DNA of 64,000 nt from Nocardioides sp. Arc9.136 (GCF_030506255.1 NZ_CP113431.1:3483001-3547000), one strand, 5' to 3'; shown: positions 54,842 through 64,000, counted from the stretch's first letter. Notes: generated from the sequence alone by a model not told the origin. Program-made: numbers and translations.

Positions 54842-55828
54842 GTGAGCTCATCCCCACTCAAGGTGGCCGTGACCGGTGCCGCCGGCCAGATCGGCTACAG
54901 CCTGCTCTTCCGCCTCGCGAGCGGTGCGCTCGCGGCCGACCGGCCGATCGAGCTGCGGCTCCTCGAGATCACCCCGGCGCTCAAGGCGCTCGAGGGCGTG
55001 GTCATGGAGCTCGACGACTGCGCGTTCCCGGGGCTCGCCGGTGTGGAGATCGGCGACGACGCCGAGAAGATCTTCGACGGCGTCAACCTCGCCCTCCTCG
55101 TCGGCGCCCGCCCACGCGGCCCCGGCATGGAGCGCAGCGACCTGCTCGAGGCCAACGGCGCGATCTTCACCACCCAGGGCAAGGCACTGGGGAAGGTGGC
55201 CGCCGACGACGTCCGCATCGGCGTCACCGGCAACCCGGCGAACACCAACGCGCTCATCGCGATGACCAACGCCCCCGACATCCCGCAGGAGCGGTTCTCC
55301 GCGCTCACCCGCCTGGACCACAACCGCGCGATCTCCCAGCTGGCCGCGAAGACCGGGGCGCCGGTCACCGACATCACCAGGATGACGATCTGGGGCAACC
55401 ACTCCGCGACGCAGTACCCCGACCTCTTCCACGCCGAGGTCGGCGGCCGCAACGCCGCCGAGGTCGTGGGCGACCAGGGCTGGATCGAGGACACCTTCAT
55501 CCCGACGGTGGCCAAGCGCGGTGCCGCCATCATCGACGCCCGCGGGTCCTCCTCGGCCGCGTCGGCCGCGTCGGCCACCATCGACGCCGCCCGCGACTGG
55601 CTCTTCGGGTCCGCCGAGGGCGACTGGGTCTCGATGGCCGTCCGCTCCGACGGCTCCTACGGCGTGCCCGAGGGACTCATCTCGTCCTTCCCGGTCACCA
55701 CGAAGGACGGGGACTGGTCGATCGTCGAGGGCCTGGAGATCGACGACTTCTCCCGCGGCCGGATCGACGCCTCCACCGCCGAGCTCGCCGAGGAGCGCGA
55801 GGCCGTCACCGGTCTCGGCCTGATCTGA
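54842..55828 (+). CDS. mdh: Malate dehydrogenase
   Basis: 328 residues from a GTG preceded by AAGGAG. NAD binding is seen in [40 protein letters not shown] follows, then the substrate Arg loop and catalytic His in [13 protein letters not shown] and [15 protein letters not shown]. It interconverts malate and oxaloacetate in the TCA cycle. The gene is closed by a 19-pair hairpin at 55840-55879 shared with the convergent DUF3017 gene. Confidence 0.95.
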   Translation: MSSSPLKVAVTGAAGQIGYSLLFRLASGALAADRPIELRLLEITPALKALEGVVMELDDCAFPGLAGVEIGDDAEKIFDGVNLALLVGARPRGPGMERSDLLEANGAIFTTQGKALGKVAADDVRIGVTGNPANTNALIAMTNAPDIPQERFSALTRLDHNRAISQLAAKTGAPVTDITRMTIWGNHSATQYPDLFHAEVGGRNAAEVVGDQGWIEDTFIPTVAKRGAAIIDARGSSSAASAASATIDAARDWLFGSAEGDWVSMAVRSDGSYGVPEGLISSFPVTTKDGDWSIVEGLEIDDFSRGRIDASTAELAEEREAVTGLGLI

Positions 55829-55839
55829 GCACGGCTCCG

Positions 55840-55879
55840 GGGCCACCGCGGTCGTCCGACCGGACGACCGCGGTGGCCC
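55840..55879. terminator. Bidirectional hairpin between mdh and DUF3017
   Basis: GGGCCACCGCGGTCGTCCG and its exact complement flank AC, a stem of up to 19 pairs. It is centred between the mdh stop (55828) and the DUF3017 stop (55901), so it can end both convergent transcripts. Confidence 0.72.
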
Positions 55880-55900
55880 TTCGCACGTCGGGCCGCTGCC

Positions 55901-56320
55901 TCAGACCGGCTGGTCGGGGATCGTGGCCGAGAGGAAGACGAGCGCCGAGCCGACGAGCAGCAGGATCAGCACGTCGACGACGCGGTGCCGCACGGCGAGC
56001 ATGCCGGCGTCGCGCCGCCGCAGCACCAGCCGCAGCAGGGCGGCGCTGAAGATCGCGCCGGCGACGACGCGGATCCCGACGCGCCACTCCCCCGCACTGA
56101 CGATGCCGATGCCGACCGTCGTCGCCGCGAGGACGAGCAGGTAGAACGCCCCACCGATGGTGGAGGGGTAGCGCCGCTCCTCGACCTGCTCGATCTCCTC
56201 GGCCAGCCCCGCCGCGACCTCGTCCTCCGAGGGCACCGGGTCCGGTACGCCGTCGGGCGCGGGGTCGCGGTCGAGGGGGGCGTCGGGGTCCTCGGGCAGC
56301 GGCGGGGCGGGGTCGGTCAC
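55901..56320 (-). CDS. DUF3017 domain membrane protein
   Basis: 139 residues from a GTG at 56320. An acidic, Pro-rich N-terminus of about 45 residues is followed by three membrane helices (FYLLVLAATTVGIGIVSAGEW, IRVVAGAIFSAALLRLVL, VDVLILLLVGSALVFLSATI). This is the DUF3017 family, which is regularly found directly after folD in actinobacteria. It begins five bases after the folD stop. The function is unknown. Confidence 0.83.
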   Translation of the reverse strand: MTDPAPPLPEDPDAPLDRDPAPDGVPDPVPSEDEVAAGLAEEIEQVEERRYPSTIGGAFYLLVLAATTVGIGIVSAGEWRVGIRVVAGAIFSAALLRLVLRRRDAGMLAVRHRVVDVLILLLVGSALVFLSATIPDQPV

Positions 56321-56325
56321 GACGC

Positions 56326-57189
56326 TCAGGCCGGGACCTTCCCGGCGGCGAGCGACCGCTCGGCCATCGTGACGACGTTCATCAGCAGCATCGCGCGGGT
56401 CATCGGCCCGACACCGCCCGGGTTCGGGGAGACCCACCCGGCCGTCTCCCAGACGTCGTCCGCGACGTCGCCGGCGATCTTGCCGTCGACGCGCGAGACG
56501 CCCACGTCGAGCACGGCCGCGCCGGGCTTGACCATGTCGCCGGTGATGATCCCCGGGACACCGGCCGCGGCCACGACCACGTCGGCGCCGCGGGTGTGCG
56601 CGGCGAGGTCGCGGGTGCCGGTGTGGCACAGCGTGGCGGTGGCGTTCTCCGACCGGCGGGTCAGCAGCAGCCCCATCGGGCGGCCGACCGTGAGGCCGCG
56701 GCCGACCACGACGACCTCCGCGCCGCGCAGCTCGATGCCGTGGCGGCGCAGCAGCTCGATGCAGCCGAGCGGCGTGCACGGCAGCGAGCCGTCCTCGCCC
56801 AGCACGAGCCGGCCGAGGTTGACCGGGTGCAGCCCGTCGACGTCCTTGTCGGGGTCCACGCGGGAGAGCAGCGCGAACTCGTCGAGGCCGGTCGGCTGCT
56901 GCACCAGGAAGCCGGTGCACGACGGGTCGGCGTTCAGCTCGTCGATCGCCGCCTCGACCTCGGCCTGGGTCGAGGACGCCGGCAGGTCGACGCGGATCGA
57001 CTCGATGCCGATCTCCGCGCAGTCCTTGTGCTTGGCGCCGACGTACCAGTGCGAACCGGGGTCGTCGCCGACCAGCACCGTGCCGAGCCCGGGCACGACG
57101 CCCTGGGCGCGCAGCGCCGCCACGCGCTCGGTCAGCTCGGCCTTGATCGCCTTGAGGGTGGCGCTGCCGTCCAGCTTCTGTGCAGTCAT
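56326..57189 (-). CDS. folD: Methylene-tetrahydrofolate dehydrogenase/cyclohydrolase
   Basis: 287 residues. The catalytic YxxxK is in [28 protein letters not shown] corresponds to the usual substrate loop and [15 protein letters not shown] to the second signature, with [16 protein letters not shown] at the NADP site. It interconverts 5,10-methylene-, methenyl- and 10-formyl-THF, supplying formyl groups used by PurN and PurH encoded just upstream. The gap to purH is 28 bp, so an operon is likely. Confidence 0.93.
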   Translation of the reverse strand: MTAQKLDGSATLKAIKAELTERVAALRAQGVVPGLGTVLVGDDPGSHWYVGAKHKDCAEIGIESIRVDLPASSTQAEVEAAIDELNADPSCTGFLVQQPTGLDEFALLSRVDPDKDVDGLHPVNLGRLVLGEDGSLPCTPLGCIELLRRHGIELRGAEVVVVGRGLTVGRPMGLLLTRRSENATATLCHTGTRDLAAHTRGADVVVAAAGVPGIITGDMVKPGAAVLDVGVSRVDGKIAGDVADDVWETAGWVSPNPGGVGPMTRAMLLMNVVTMAERSLAAGKVPA

Positions 57190-57217
57190 CTCGGGGATCC
57201 TCTCAGGACCGGGGTCG

Positions 57218-58792
57218 TCAGTGCGCGAAGTGCCGCGTGCCGGTGAAGTACATCGTCACGCCGGCCGCCTTGGCGGCCTCGATGGTCAGCTCGTCGCGCA
57301 CCGACCCGCCCGGCTGGACGATGGCGGCCACGCCCGCGTCGATGAGGATCTGCGGGCCGTCCTCGAAGGGGAAGAACGCGTCGGAGGCGGCCACCGACCC
57401 GACGGCCCGCTCGCCCGCGCGGGAGACCGCGAGGCGGCAGGAGTCGACCCGGTTGACCTGGCCCATGCCGACGCCGACCGAGGCGCCGTCCTTGGCCAGC
57501 AGGATCGCGTTGGACTTCGCCGAGCGGCACGCCTTCCACGCGAAGGCGAGGTCGGCGAGCACCTGCGGCGAGGCCGCCTCGCCCGTGGCGAGCGTCCAGG
57601 TGGAGGGGTCGTCGCCCTCGGCGTCGACGTGGTCGACCTGCTGCATCAGCAGGCCACCGCTGATCGGCCGGGTCTCCACCGCGGCGCCGCCGTCGACGGG
57701 GCAGACCAGGATGCGGATGTTCTTCTTGCCCTGCAGCACCTCGACCGCGCCGTCCTCGTAGGCCGGGGCCACGATCACCTCGGTGAAGACCTCGGCGACC
57801 TGCTGGGCCATCTCGACCGAGACCGGCCGGTTCACCGCGATCACGCCGCCGAAGGCGGAGGTCGGGTCGCAGGCGTGCGCCCGGCGGTGCGCCTCGGCGA
57901 CGTCGGCGCCGACCGCGATGCCACAGGGGTTGGCGTGCTTGATGATCGCGACCGCCGGCTCGTCGAAGTCGCTGGCCGCGCGGCGGGCGGCGTCGGTGTC
58001 GACGTAGTTGTTGTACGACATCTCCTTGCCGTGCAGCTGCTCGGCGGCGGCGAGCCCACCGGTGGCGTGGCCGCCGGCGTACAGCGCGGCCGGCTGGTGG
58101 GGATTCTCGCCGTACCGCAGCACGGCCTTCTTCTCCCACGTCGCGCCGGCCCAGGCGGGGAAGCCGGTGCCGGCGGAGGAGTCGGTGAGCACGCTGCCCA
58201 TCCAGGAGGCGACCGCGACGTCGTACGACGCGGTGTGGGCGAACGCCTCGGCCGCGAGGGCCCGGCGCTGCTCGATGCTGAAGCCCCCGGCGGCGGTCGC
58301 GGCCAGCACGTCGGCGTACCGCTCGGGGCGGGTGACGATGGCGACCGAAGGGTGGTTCTTGGCCGCGGCGCGGACCATCGAGGGCCCGCCGATGTCGATC
58401 TGCTCGACGCACTCGTCGGGGCTGGCCCCGGAGGCGACGGTGGCCGCGAACGGGTAGAGGTTGCACACCACGAGGTCGAACGGATCGACCTCGAGGTCGG
58501 CCAGCTGCTGCACGTGGGTCTCGAGGCGGCGGTCGGCGAGGATGCCGGCGTGGACGCGCGGGTGCAGCGTCTTGACCCGGCCGTCGAGGCACTCGGGGAA
58601 GCCGGTCAGGTCCTCGACCCGGGTGACCGGCAGGCCGAGGCCCTCGATCAGCGCCGCGGAGCCGCCGGTGGAGACGAGCGCGACGCCCGCCTCGTGGAGG
58701 CCGCGGACGAGGTCCTCGAGGCCGGTCTTGTCGTAGACGGAGACCAGCGCGCGCTGGATCGGGACACGGAGGTGGGGGGTCTGCTCGGACAC
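57218..58792 (-). CDS. purH: Bifunctional AICAR transformylase/IMP cyclohydrolase
   Basis: 524 residues from a GTG at 58792 with CAGGAG upstream. The N-terminal methylglyoxal-synthase-like domain ([28 protein letters not shown]) is the IMP cyclohydrolase. The C-terminal part ([36 protein letters not shown]) is the AICAR formyltransferase. It catalyses the last two steps of purine synthesis. A ZTP riboswitch lies directly upstream. A longer frame to 58873 reads through the riboswitch and is rejected. Confidence 0.95.
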   Translation of the reverse strand: MSEQTPHLRVPIQRALVSVYDKTGLEDLVRGLHEAGVALVSTGGSAALIEGLGLPVTRVEDLTGFPECLDGRVKTLHPRVHAGILADRRLETHVQQLADLEVDPFDLVVCNLYPFAATVASGASPDECVEQIDIGGPSMVRAAAKNHPSVAIVTRPERYADVLAATAAGGFSIEQRRALAAEAFAHTASYDVAVASWMGSVLTDSSAGTGFPAWAGATWEKKAVLRYGENPHQPAALYAGGHATGGLAAAEQLHGKEMSYNNYVDTDAARRAASDFDEPAVAIIKHANPCGIAVGADVAEAHRRAHACDPTSAFGGVIAVNRPVSVEMAQQVAEVFTEVIVAPAYEDGAVEVLQGKKNIRILVCPVDGGAAVETRPISGGLLMQQVDHVDAEGDDPSTWTLATGEAASPQVLADLAFAWKACRSAKSNAILLAKDGASVGVGMGQVNRVDSCRLAVSRAGERAVGSVAASDAFFPFEDGPQILIDAGVAAIVQPGGSVRDELTIEAAKAAGVTMYFTGTRHFAH

Positions 58793-58819
58793 GAGGTCGC
58801 TCCTGCTCGGCTCGGCGTG

Positions 58820-58893
58820 AGGGAGCACCCAGGCGGTCGATGCTCCCGACGTCACTCCCTGGTGGTTGCCCACCTGCGCCAGTCGTGTGCGCC
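58820..58893 (-). promoter_or_regulatory. ZTP (pfl) riboswitch upstream of purH
   Basis: On the minus strand the conserved elements occur in order: GACTGGCG, a GGTGG/CCACC hairpin around GCAA, CAGGGAG, a short linker and the 3' element ACCGCCTGGGTGC. These match the pfl/ZTP riboswitch consensus as I remember it, including the CCGCCTGGG pseudoknot strand. ZTP/ZMP binding usually turns on purine and one-carbon genes when 10-formyl-THF is low. That fits purH, which uses AICAR (ZMP) as substrate, and folD downstream. It sits between the purN stop and the purH start. Confidence 0.88.
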
Positions 58894-58907
58894 CAGCATA
58901 GAGCGGC

Positions 58908-59525
58908 TCAGCCGCCCAGGCGCACCCGGCGACCGTCGACGACGAAGCCCTCGCGGGCCATCCGTCCGACGGTGTCGACGAGCATCCGGCGCTCGGCAGC
59001 CTTGATCCGCTCGTGCAGGGAGTCGACGGTGTCGTCGTCCTCGACGGGCACCGCGACCTGGGCGACGATCGCGCCGGTGTCCACGCCCGCGTCGACCACG
59101 AACAGGGTCGCGCCGGTCACCTTCACGCCGTACGCCAGCGCGTCGGCCGGTCCCTGCATCCCCGGGAACGACGGGGACAGCGCCGGGTGGGTGTTGACCG
59201 TCCGGCCGCCGAAGCGGCCCAGGAAGTCCTCGCCGACGAGCTTCATGAACCCGGCCAGCACCACGAGGTCCGGCTCGAACGCCGCGACACGGTCGGCCAG
59301 CGCCCGGTCCCAGTGGTCGCGGCTGGTGAACTGCCCGACCTTCGTCACGAAGGTCGGGACGCCGTGCCGCTCGGCCCGGGCCAGGCCCTCGATGCCGTCG
59401 CGGTCGGCGCCGACCGCGACCACCCGGGCGCCGTACGCCGGGTCGGAGCTGGCGTCGAGCAGCGCCTGGAGGTTGGTGCCGGAGCCGGACACGAGGACGA
59501 CGAGGCGGGCGGGGCTGCTGGGCAC
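58908..59525 (-). CDS. purN: Phosphoribosylglycinamide formyltransferase
   Basis: 205 residues from a GTG at 59525. [17 protein letters not shown] forms the phosphate loop. AGFMKLVG and [12 protein letters not shown] (catalytic Asn and His) and [17 protein letters not shown] with the catalytic Asp are present. It transfers a formyl group from 10-formyl-THF to GAR. A TAGGCT box (59538-59533) seven bases upstream suggests a leaderless message. Together with purH and folD it forms a purine/one-carbon cluster. Confidence 0.94.
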   Translation of the reverse strand: MPSSPARLVVLVSGSGTNLQALLDASSDPAYGARVVAVGADRDGIEGLARAERHGVPTFVTKVGQFTSRDHWDRALADRVAAFEPDLVVLAGFMKLVGEDFLGRFGGRTVNTHPALSPSFPGMQGPADALAYGVKVTGATLFVVDAGVDTGAIVAQVAVPVEDDDTVDSLHERIKAAERRMLVDTVGRMAREGFVVDGRRVRLGG

Positions 59526-59561
59526 GGCCCGGAGCCTAGACGGTCCGCCGACCGGGCCGGG

Positions 59562-60812
59562 TCAGTCGGCGGTGGCCGCGGACCGGCGCTGCCACCAGGT
59601 GGTGGCGAGGGCGCCGACCAGCCCGCCGACGCCGAACGCGGTGATCGCGTGCAGCGCGACGTCGAGCTCGAAGGGGCCGACCTCGCGCATCCGGCCCGGC
59701 CCGACCGCGCCACCGGCCAGGCCGGCGAGGAAGCCGAAGGCGATGCCGGCGAGCACGCCCGCGGCGAGGCCGCGGGCGAGCGCCTCGCCCCAGCCGTCGG
59801 CGGGGACCAGCCGGTGGTGCCGCGCGACGGCGACGGCGGCGACGAGGGCCGGGAGGACCGCGAGGTACGGCGTCCAGGCCGGCGCCGGTCCGTTGTCGGG
59901 CAGCGCGGCCAGCAGCGGGAACATCGGCAGCGGGCCGAGCACCACCGTCGAGGGCGAGACGACCGTGCCGATCCCGACGCTGAAGCCGGGGCCCAGCAGG
60001 TAGGAGCCGGAGAAGGCCAGGGCGTTGGGCACGACCAGCAGGGAGACGAGCACGAGCAGCGTCGCCGCGCCGGCGTCGGTGTGCAGCTGCGACATCACGT
60101 TCGCGGCGGTACCGAGGTCGAGCACCAGGGCGGCCAGGAAGGCGACGCCGGCGACGAGGAGCCAGGCGACGAGGACCTGCCGGCAGGCCGGCAGCGCCAG
60201 CCGGAGGACCGGCGGCACGGTCGCGGCCCAGATCGCGGCCCGGCCGGAGCCGACCGCGACGGCCGGCGCACCCAGGGCCAGGCACAGCAGCAGCGACCAC
60301 GCCACGACCCGGCCCGTGCCGACGCCGGAGCCGGCGTCGGCGGCCAGCACGCAGGTGAGCACCGCGACCACGACGTACCCGGCCGCGAGCAGCCCGGCCG
60401 CCATGGGGACCGTCCAGTCCCGCTCGCCGTCGGCGATCCGGTCGGCGTCCGGCCCGTGGCCGGAGACGGAGTCCCCGACCCGCAGCCCGACACGCCACAC
60501 GGTCCAGGCGCAGGCCAGCGTGATCGCCAGGGGCACCGCGGTGACCGGCACGCCGTCGACGCGGACGCCGGAGCCGTGGCCGAGCAGCCACCCCAGCGCG
60601 CCGACCCGCAGCCCGTCCCCGGAGGTGCCGTGCGCACCGGCGTCGGTGAGGAACCAGCCGACCACGCCCAGCGCCAGGCACACGACCAGCGGGCCGAGGG
60701 CCGCCGCCGCGCCGCCGAGCGTCGCGACAAGGACGAGCGGTCGCCGGTGTGCCAGGTCGTGGAGGGCCGAGGGTCCGCTGCGGGCCGTCGACGGGGGCAG
60801 CAAGGAGGTCAT
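59562..60812 (-). CDS. DUF6350 multi-pass membrane protein (PerM-like)
   Basis: 416 residues with about ten hydrophobic segments. It starts at 60812 after a polar stretch and has internal loops such as GHGSGVRVDGVPVTAVPL and GPGFSVGIGTVVSPSTVVLGPLPMFPLLAALP, characteristic of the actinobacterial DUF6350 family. The mycobacterial member is called PerM, a membrane protein linked to cell division. It is directly upstream of purN, a conserved actinobacterial arrangement. Confidence 0.8.
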   Translation of the reverse strand: MTSLLPPSTARSGPSALHDLAHRRPLVLVATLGGAAAALGPLVVCLALGVVGWFLTDAGAHGTSGDGLRVGALGWLLGHGSGVRVDGVPVTAVPLAITLACAWTVWRVGLRVGDSVSGHGPDADRIADGERDWTVPMAAGLLAAGYVVVAVLTCVLAADAGSGVGTGRVVAWSLLLCLALGAPAVAVGSGRAAIWAATVPPVLRLALPACRQVLVAWLLVAGVAFLAALVLDLGTAANVMSQLHTDAGAATLLVLVSLLVVPNALAFSGSYLLGPGFSVGIGTVVSPSTVVLGPLPMFPLLAALPDNGPAPAWTPYLAVLPALVAAVAVARHHRLVPADGWGEALARGLAAGVLAGIAFGFLAGLAGGAVGPGRMREVGPFELDVALHAITAFGVGGLVGALATTWWQRRSAATAD

Positions 60813-60884
60813 GACCCCCCGATCATCACCCGGGCGGCAGGCACCAGCGAGCAGGCACGCCGCGCGGGTACGGTGGACGGCGCC

Positions 60885-62762
60885 ATGCCGCCCTCCTCCC
60901 CCGCCGAACCGCGACGCGACGACGCGTCCGTGGCGTTCGACGTCTTCTACAAGCAGACCCGCGAGCGCCTGCTGCTGCAGACGTGGGCGCTGACCGGCGA
61001 CCTGGCCGCGGCGCGCAGTGCCGTGCGGCACGCGTACGTCGTGGCATGGCACCACTGGCCGAAGGTCTCCCGCCGTGACGACCCCGAGTCGTGGCTGCGA
61101 CCCCACGCCTGGGCCTACGCCCAGCGCCGCCACACCGCGCGGCTCGGCCACCGCGACAAGGACCTCGATCCCGACCTCAAGGGGACCCTGGACGCGCTCG
61201 GCACCCTCCCGCTCGCGCGGCGCCGGGTCCTGCTGCTCTCCCTGCTCACGCCCGCGCCCCTCGACGAGCTGGCCCGCGAGGTGGGGCTGCCCCGCGACGA
61301 CGCCGAGCGCGAGCTGCGGACCGCCACCGCCGAGTTCGCGGCGGCACGCGGGGTGACCGACGACCCCGACGGCCTCGCCGCGCTCCTCGGGCCCCTGGCC
61401 GCCGAGGTGGCCGAGGTCCGGTGGCCGCGCCCCTCGATCATCCGGCGCTCCGGCTCCGGCCGGCGCCGCACGCACACCGCTGCCGGCGTGCTCGCCACCG
61501 TCGCGGTGCTCGTCGTCAGCGGGGTCGCCGTGGCCGACGGCGGGGTGCGCGCCACGCTGGACCGGGAGGGCACCACGCGGCAGTCCACCGCGTCCGGCGG
61601 CGGCGACGGCGAGGCAGCCCAGCCGCCGCTCGTCGCCGACGCCCTGCTCGGCGCCGACGACGTCCAGCAGCGCGCGAAGGGCACCGGCTGGTCCGAGGGC
61701 CGCACCGACGGCAACACCGAGGGCGACGGCACCGCGCTGCCCTGCCAGGAGGACCGGTACGCCGATCCGCGCGGCACCGCCGCCCTGGTGCGCACCTTCG
61801 AGGCGGAGCGGGACGGCGACGGCCCGCGGCGGACCGCCTGGCAGATGGCCGAGGTCTCCCGCAGCGAGCGCGCCGCCGGCCGCACGTACCGCCGGGCGGT
61901 GTCCTGGTACGCCGGGTGCACCGAGCCGCGCGCGCAGCTGCTCTCGACCCGCTCCCTGGGTGCCGTCGGCGACCAGGCGATGCTGCTGACCCTGCGCTCC
62001 TGGGAGCGGCCGGTCCGGACCACGGTCGTCGGCGTCGCCCGCACCGGGCTGGTCACGACGACCACCGTGCTGCGGGTCGGGAACGACGCGGCACCCGACG
62101 TCCGCGCCGGTGTCGCCCTGCTCGCCGAGGCCGTCCGCGGACTGTGCGGGCTGCCCGACGGCGGCTCGTGCGTGGGCAAGCCGGAGCCACAGCTGGTCCG
62201 GCCGGTCGCCGTCGGCGAGGTGCCGAGCCTGCTCTCCGAGATCGACCTGCCCCCGGTGCAGGGGGTCGCGAAGCCCTGGACGGGCAGCCCGACCGTGCGG
62301 GCCGACCAGAACGCCGCCGCGACCCCGTGCGACCGCACGTCCTTCACCGGCAAGGGGATCACCGACAACGTGACCCGCACCTTCGTGGTGCTCGACGCCG
62401 GGCTCCCGACGGAGTTCGGCCTGACCCAGACCGTCGGCAACCTTCCGAGCCGGAAGGCCGCGACCGCCTTCGTCGAGGGCGTGCGCCGCCGGATCGACCG
62501 CTGCGCCGAGGACGACCTGACCACCGAGGTGCGCCGGATCTCCCACACCGACACCCGCCGCGAGGACCTCTCGGTGTGGGCGGTCACCACTGAGCTGTCC
62601 GACGAGACGACCGTCCGCTACCTGATGGCGGTGCTGCGCACCGACCGGACCGTCGGCCAGGTGGGGTTCGTCCCGGCCGGTGGCCGGACCATGGGCGACG
62701 GTGCCTTCGCCGGTCTGGCGCGGCGGGCGCTCGAGCGGCTGCACGAGCACCCGACGTCCTGA
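60885..62762 (+). CDS. Sigma-factor-like domain fused to a membrane-anchored sensor domain
   Basis: 625 residues. Residues 15-155 resemble the SigE-family sigma fold: FDVFYKQTRERLLLQTWALTGDL and AYVVAWHHWPKVSRRDDPESWLRPHAW (region 2-like), then LPLARRRVLLLSLLTPAPLDELAREVGLP (region 4-like), though the -10 and -35 binding helices are diverged. Residues 199-218 are a membrane helix (AAGVLATVAVLVVSGVAVAD), followed by a 400-residue extracytoplasmic part of two similar halves, each with paired Cys (CQEDRY/YAGC and CDRTSF/DRC). It could be a membrane-tethered sigma factor released by proteolysis, or a degenerate one acting as a regulator. TACGGT lies ten bases before the ATG. Confidence 0.7.
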   Translation: MPPSSPAEPRRDDASVAFDVFYKQTRERLLLQTWALTGDLAAARSAVRHAYVVAWHHWPKVSRRDDPESWLRPHAWAYAQRRHTARLGHRDKDLDPDLKGTLDALGTLPLARRRVLLLSLLTPAPLDELAREVGLPRDDAERELRTATAEFAAARGVTDDPDGLAALLGPLAAEVAEVRWPRPSIIRRSGSGRRRTHTAAGVLATVAVLVVSGVAVADGGVRATLDREGTTRQSTASGGGDGEAAQPPLVADALLGADDVQQRAKGTGWSEGRTDGNTEGDGTALPCQEDRYADPRGTAALVRTFEAERDGDGPRRTAWQMAEVSRSERAAGRTYRRAVSWYAGCTEPRAQLLSTRSLGAVGDQAMLLTLRSWERPVRTTVVGVARTGLVTTTTVLRVGNDAAPDVRAGVALLAEAVRGLCGLPDGGSCVGKPEPQLVRPVAVGEVPSLLSEIDLPPVQGVAKPWTGSPTVRADQNAAATPCDRTSFTGKGITDNVTRTFVVLDAGLPTEFGLTQTVGNLPSRKAATAFVEGVRRRIDRCAEDDLTTEVRRISHTDTRREDLSVWAVTTELSDETTVRYLMAVLRTDRTVGQVGFVPAGGRTMGDGAFAGLARRALERLHEHPTS

Positions 62763-62831
62763 CCCGCCCCTCCTCGCCCGCCCCTCCTGGGCCCCGTCAG
62801 CGAGGGTCCGCGACTTTCCGGTGGTTCGCGT

Positions 62832-62857
62832 GCAACCGTGACCTGCGCTGAGGCGTA
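62832..62857 (+). promoter_or_regulatory. SigE-family-like promoter
   Basis: GCAACC (62832-62837), 16 bases, then CGTATG (62854-62859), about 60 bases before the sigma ATG at 62918. The same hexamer and spacing occur in front of the first sigma operon (4001-4027). GGTT nine bases upstream makes a partial palindrome with GCAACC, as at the first site. The similarity suggests autoregulation by related sigma factors. Confidence 0.45.
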
Positions 62858-62917
62858 TGCCCCCTGACCGGCCACGAAGGCCGGCCAGAAGCAGGACAGC
62901 AGACGGGACACGAGTCG

Positions 62918-63424
62918 ATGGACGAACGCGAGTTCGACGACTTCTACACCGCGTCGTTCCAGAGGATCACCGGCCAGGTGTACGCCATGATCGGGAATCG
63001 GGACGAGGCGCAGGAGTGCGTCCAGGAGGCCTTCGTGCGGGCATGGGCGCACCGCCGCAAGCTCGAGCGGGCCGAGCACCCGGAGGCGTGGGTGCGCACG
63101 ACGGCCTACCGCCTGGCCGTCAGCCGCTGGCGACGTACGTCGCGTGGCCGGCGGCCCGCCGACCGCGCGCTCGCCGCGCCCACCGAGACCGCCGCACCGA
63201 GCGAGGCGCACGTGGCCCTGGTGGCCGCGCTCAAGCAGCTGCCCGAGGCGCAGCGCCAGGCGCTCGTGCTGCACCACATCGCCGACCTCCCGGTCCAGGC
63301 CGTGGCCCGCGAGACCGGCGTCCCGGAGGGCACGGTCAAGGCCCGGCTCAGCCGGGGGCGCGCCGCCCTGGCGGCCCTGCTCTCCGACGACACCGGCTAC
63401 CAGGAGGGAGCGAGCCGTGCGTGA
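62918..63424 (+). CDS. SigE family RNA polymerase sigma factor
   Basis: 168 residues. Region 2 is FYTASFQRITGQVYAMIGNRDEAQECVQEAFVRAWAHRRKL and AWVRTTAYRLAVSRWRRT. Region 4 is ALKQLPEAQRQALVLHHIADL and VARETGVPEGTVKARLSRGRAALAALL. It is the second complete ECF sigma gene in the window and close in type to the one at 4049. The stop overlaps the start of the next gene by eight bases, coupling it to a membrane protein. A short inverted repeat (CCGGCC/GGCCGG, 62868-62884) lies in its leader. Confidence 0.9.
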   Translation: MDEREFDDFYTASFQRITGQVYAMIGNRDEAQECVQEAFVRAWAHRRKLERAEHPEAWVRTTAYRLAVSRWRRTSRGRRPADRALAAPTETAAPSEAHVALVAALKQLPEAQRQALVLHHIADLPVQAVARETGVPEGTVKARLSRGRAALAALLSDDTGYQEGASRA

Positions 63425-64000
63425 CCCGATCGAGGACCTCGAGCACTTCCGAACCGATGGGACCACCGTGAACCCCCTGCCCGCCTCCGAGGTACGGCGC
63501 CGCGGCGACCGGATGCGGCGCCGCACGACCGCGCTCGCCACCGCCGGTGGTGTCGCCGCGGCCCTCGTCGCGGTGGCCGTCCCCTTCGGCATCTCCCGCT
63601 CCGGCGCGGACGCCGGCCGCGACATCAGCCCGGCACCGCCGACCGTCGAGTGGCTCGAGCAGGCGCCCGAGGAGTTCCCGCTCGACGACGGCTACGCGTT
63701 CGGCTCCGCCGTCGACGAGGTCGCGACCAGCATCCCCGCGGCCTGCGGGACGCCGTTCTGGACGACCGAGGGGACCACCGACGTCCAGGGCGCGGCGGTC
63801 TACGGCGGCGAGGCCTTCGACGCCCGGACGCTGATGGTCTACCCCGACGACACCGCGGCCGCCGAGGCGCTGGCCGGCATCCGCGACGCCGTCGCCGACT
63901 GCCCCGAGCAGACCGACGCCGACGACACCCCCGACAACACCCTGGTCTACGACGTGCTCGACCAGGGCCTGCCCACCGAGGACTCCTTCGTCTTCGTCGA
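63417..64000 (+). CDS. Membrane protein following the sigma factor (3' partial)
   Basis: It starts at a GTG at 63417 with GGAGGGAG just upstream and runs off the right edge after about 194 residues. A cytoplasmic segment of about 35 residues (IEDLEHFRTDGTTVNPLPASEVRRRGDRMRRR) is followed by one membrane helix (TTALATAGGVAAALVAVAVPFG). An extracytoplasmic domain follows with a Cys at CGTPFW and one at DCPEQ. The layout matches the protein after the first SigE-family gene. It probably senses or binds for the sigma factor; no family is recognised. Confidence 0.72.
   Translation, partial: MRDPIEDLEHFRTDGTTVNPLPASEVRRRGDRMRRRTTALATAGGVAAALVAVAVPFGISRSGADAGRDISPAPPTVEWLEQAPEEFPLDDGYAFGSAVDEVATSIPAACGTPFWTTEGTTDVQGAAVYGGEAFDARTLMVYPDDTAAAEALAGIRDAVADCPEQTDADDTPDNTLVYDVLDQGLPTEDSFVFV

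Overview
The window is chromosomal DNA from a very GC-rich actinobacterium. Gene content and order point to Nocardioides or a close relative in Nocardioidaceae. Supporting signs are frequent GTG starts, -10 elements of the form TANNNT placed 6-8 bases before start codons (leaderless mRNAs), paralogous SigE-family sigma operons, an SCO4848-type membrane protein and a DUF3017-folD-purH-purN block. No rRNA, tRNA, CRISPR array or insertion sequence was seen, and no gene-free stretch exceeds about 250 bases.

Region 1 (1-19 kb) is accessory-like. It opens with the 3' part of a secreted phytase-like esterase with Ig-like repeats. A series of regulators then stands back to back with an enzyme or transporter: TetR/SDR, SigE-family sigma/M15 peptidase lipoprotein, MarR/quinone oxidoreductase, LysR/SDR, TetR/MFS exporter, XRE/cyclophilin-like lipoprotein and MerR/aldo-keto reductase. 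Most of these intergenic gaps hold clear palindromic operators. Alcohol dehydrogenase and Old Yellow Enzyme genes follow. Within this region (13.6-15.2 kb) is a retron-type reverse transcriptase. The 250 bases upstream of it have the layout of a retron msr-msd RNA: 11-bp perfect a1/a2 inverted repeats enclosing four hairpins, with a -10 box exactly seven bases before a1. This is the strongest candidate for an undescribed system.

Region 2 (19-31 kb) has a membrane-fused spermidine synthase-like protein and a pyrimidine nucleoside salvage block: deoA and cdd face a BMP-type nucleoside ABC importer (lipoprotein, ATPase, two permeases). An M20 amidohydrolase and a ScyD/ScyE-like secreted protein follow.

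Region 3 (30.5-40.3 kb) is central metabolism: a translationally coupled mutA-mutB-meaB methylmalonyl-CoA mutase operon, a GT4 glycosyltransferase and the three-gene sdhCAB operon.

Region 4 (40.3-41.7 kb) is a single AbiEi/DUF559-like nuclease gene bracketed by a pair of about 65-80 bp inverted repeats, each folding into two hairpins. It sits like an insertion between sdhB and the SCO4848/YihY pair.

Region 5 (41.6-64 kb) is mostly housekeeping: SCO4848-like protein, YihY, 2'-5' RNA ligase-like protein, trpS, a GNAT, an MFS exporter, a lipoprotein, a 1,203-residue fused double ABC exporter, monomeric icd, an aquaporin, mdh, DUF3017, folD, purH under a ZTP riboswitch, purN and a DUF6350 protein. 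It ends with a membrane protein whose N-terminus is a sigma-factor-like domain, and a second SigE-family sigma operon cut by the window edge.

Functions are by family recognition from motifs and gene order. Statements about similarity to known families are from memory, not from searches. Leaderless promoters, operators and the retron RNA are inferences from sequence symmetry and spacing.
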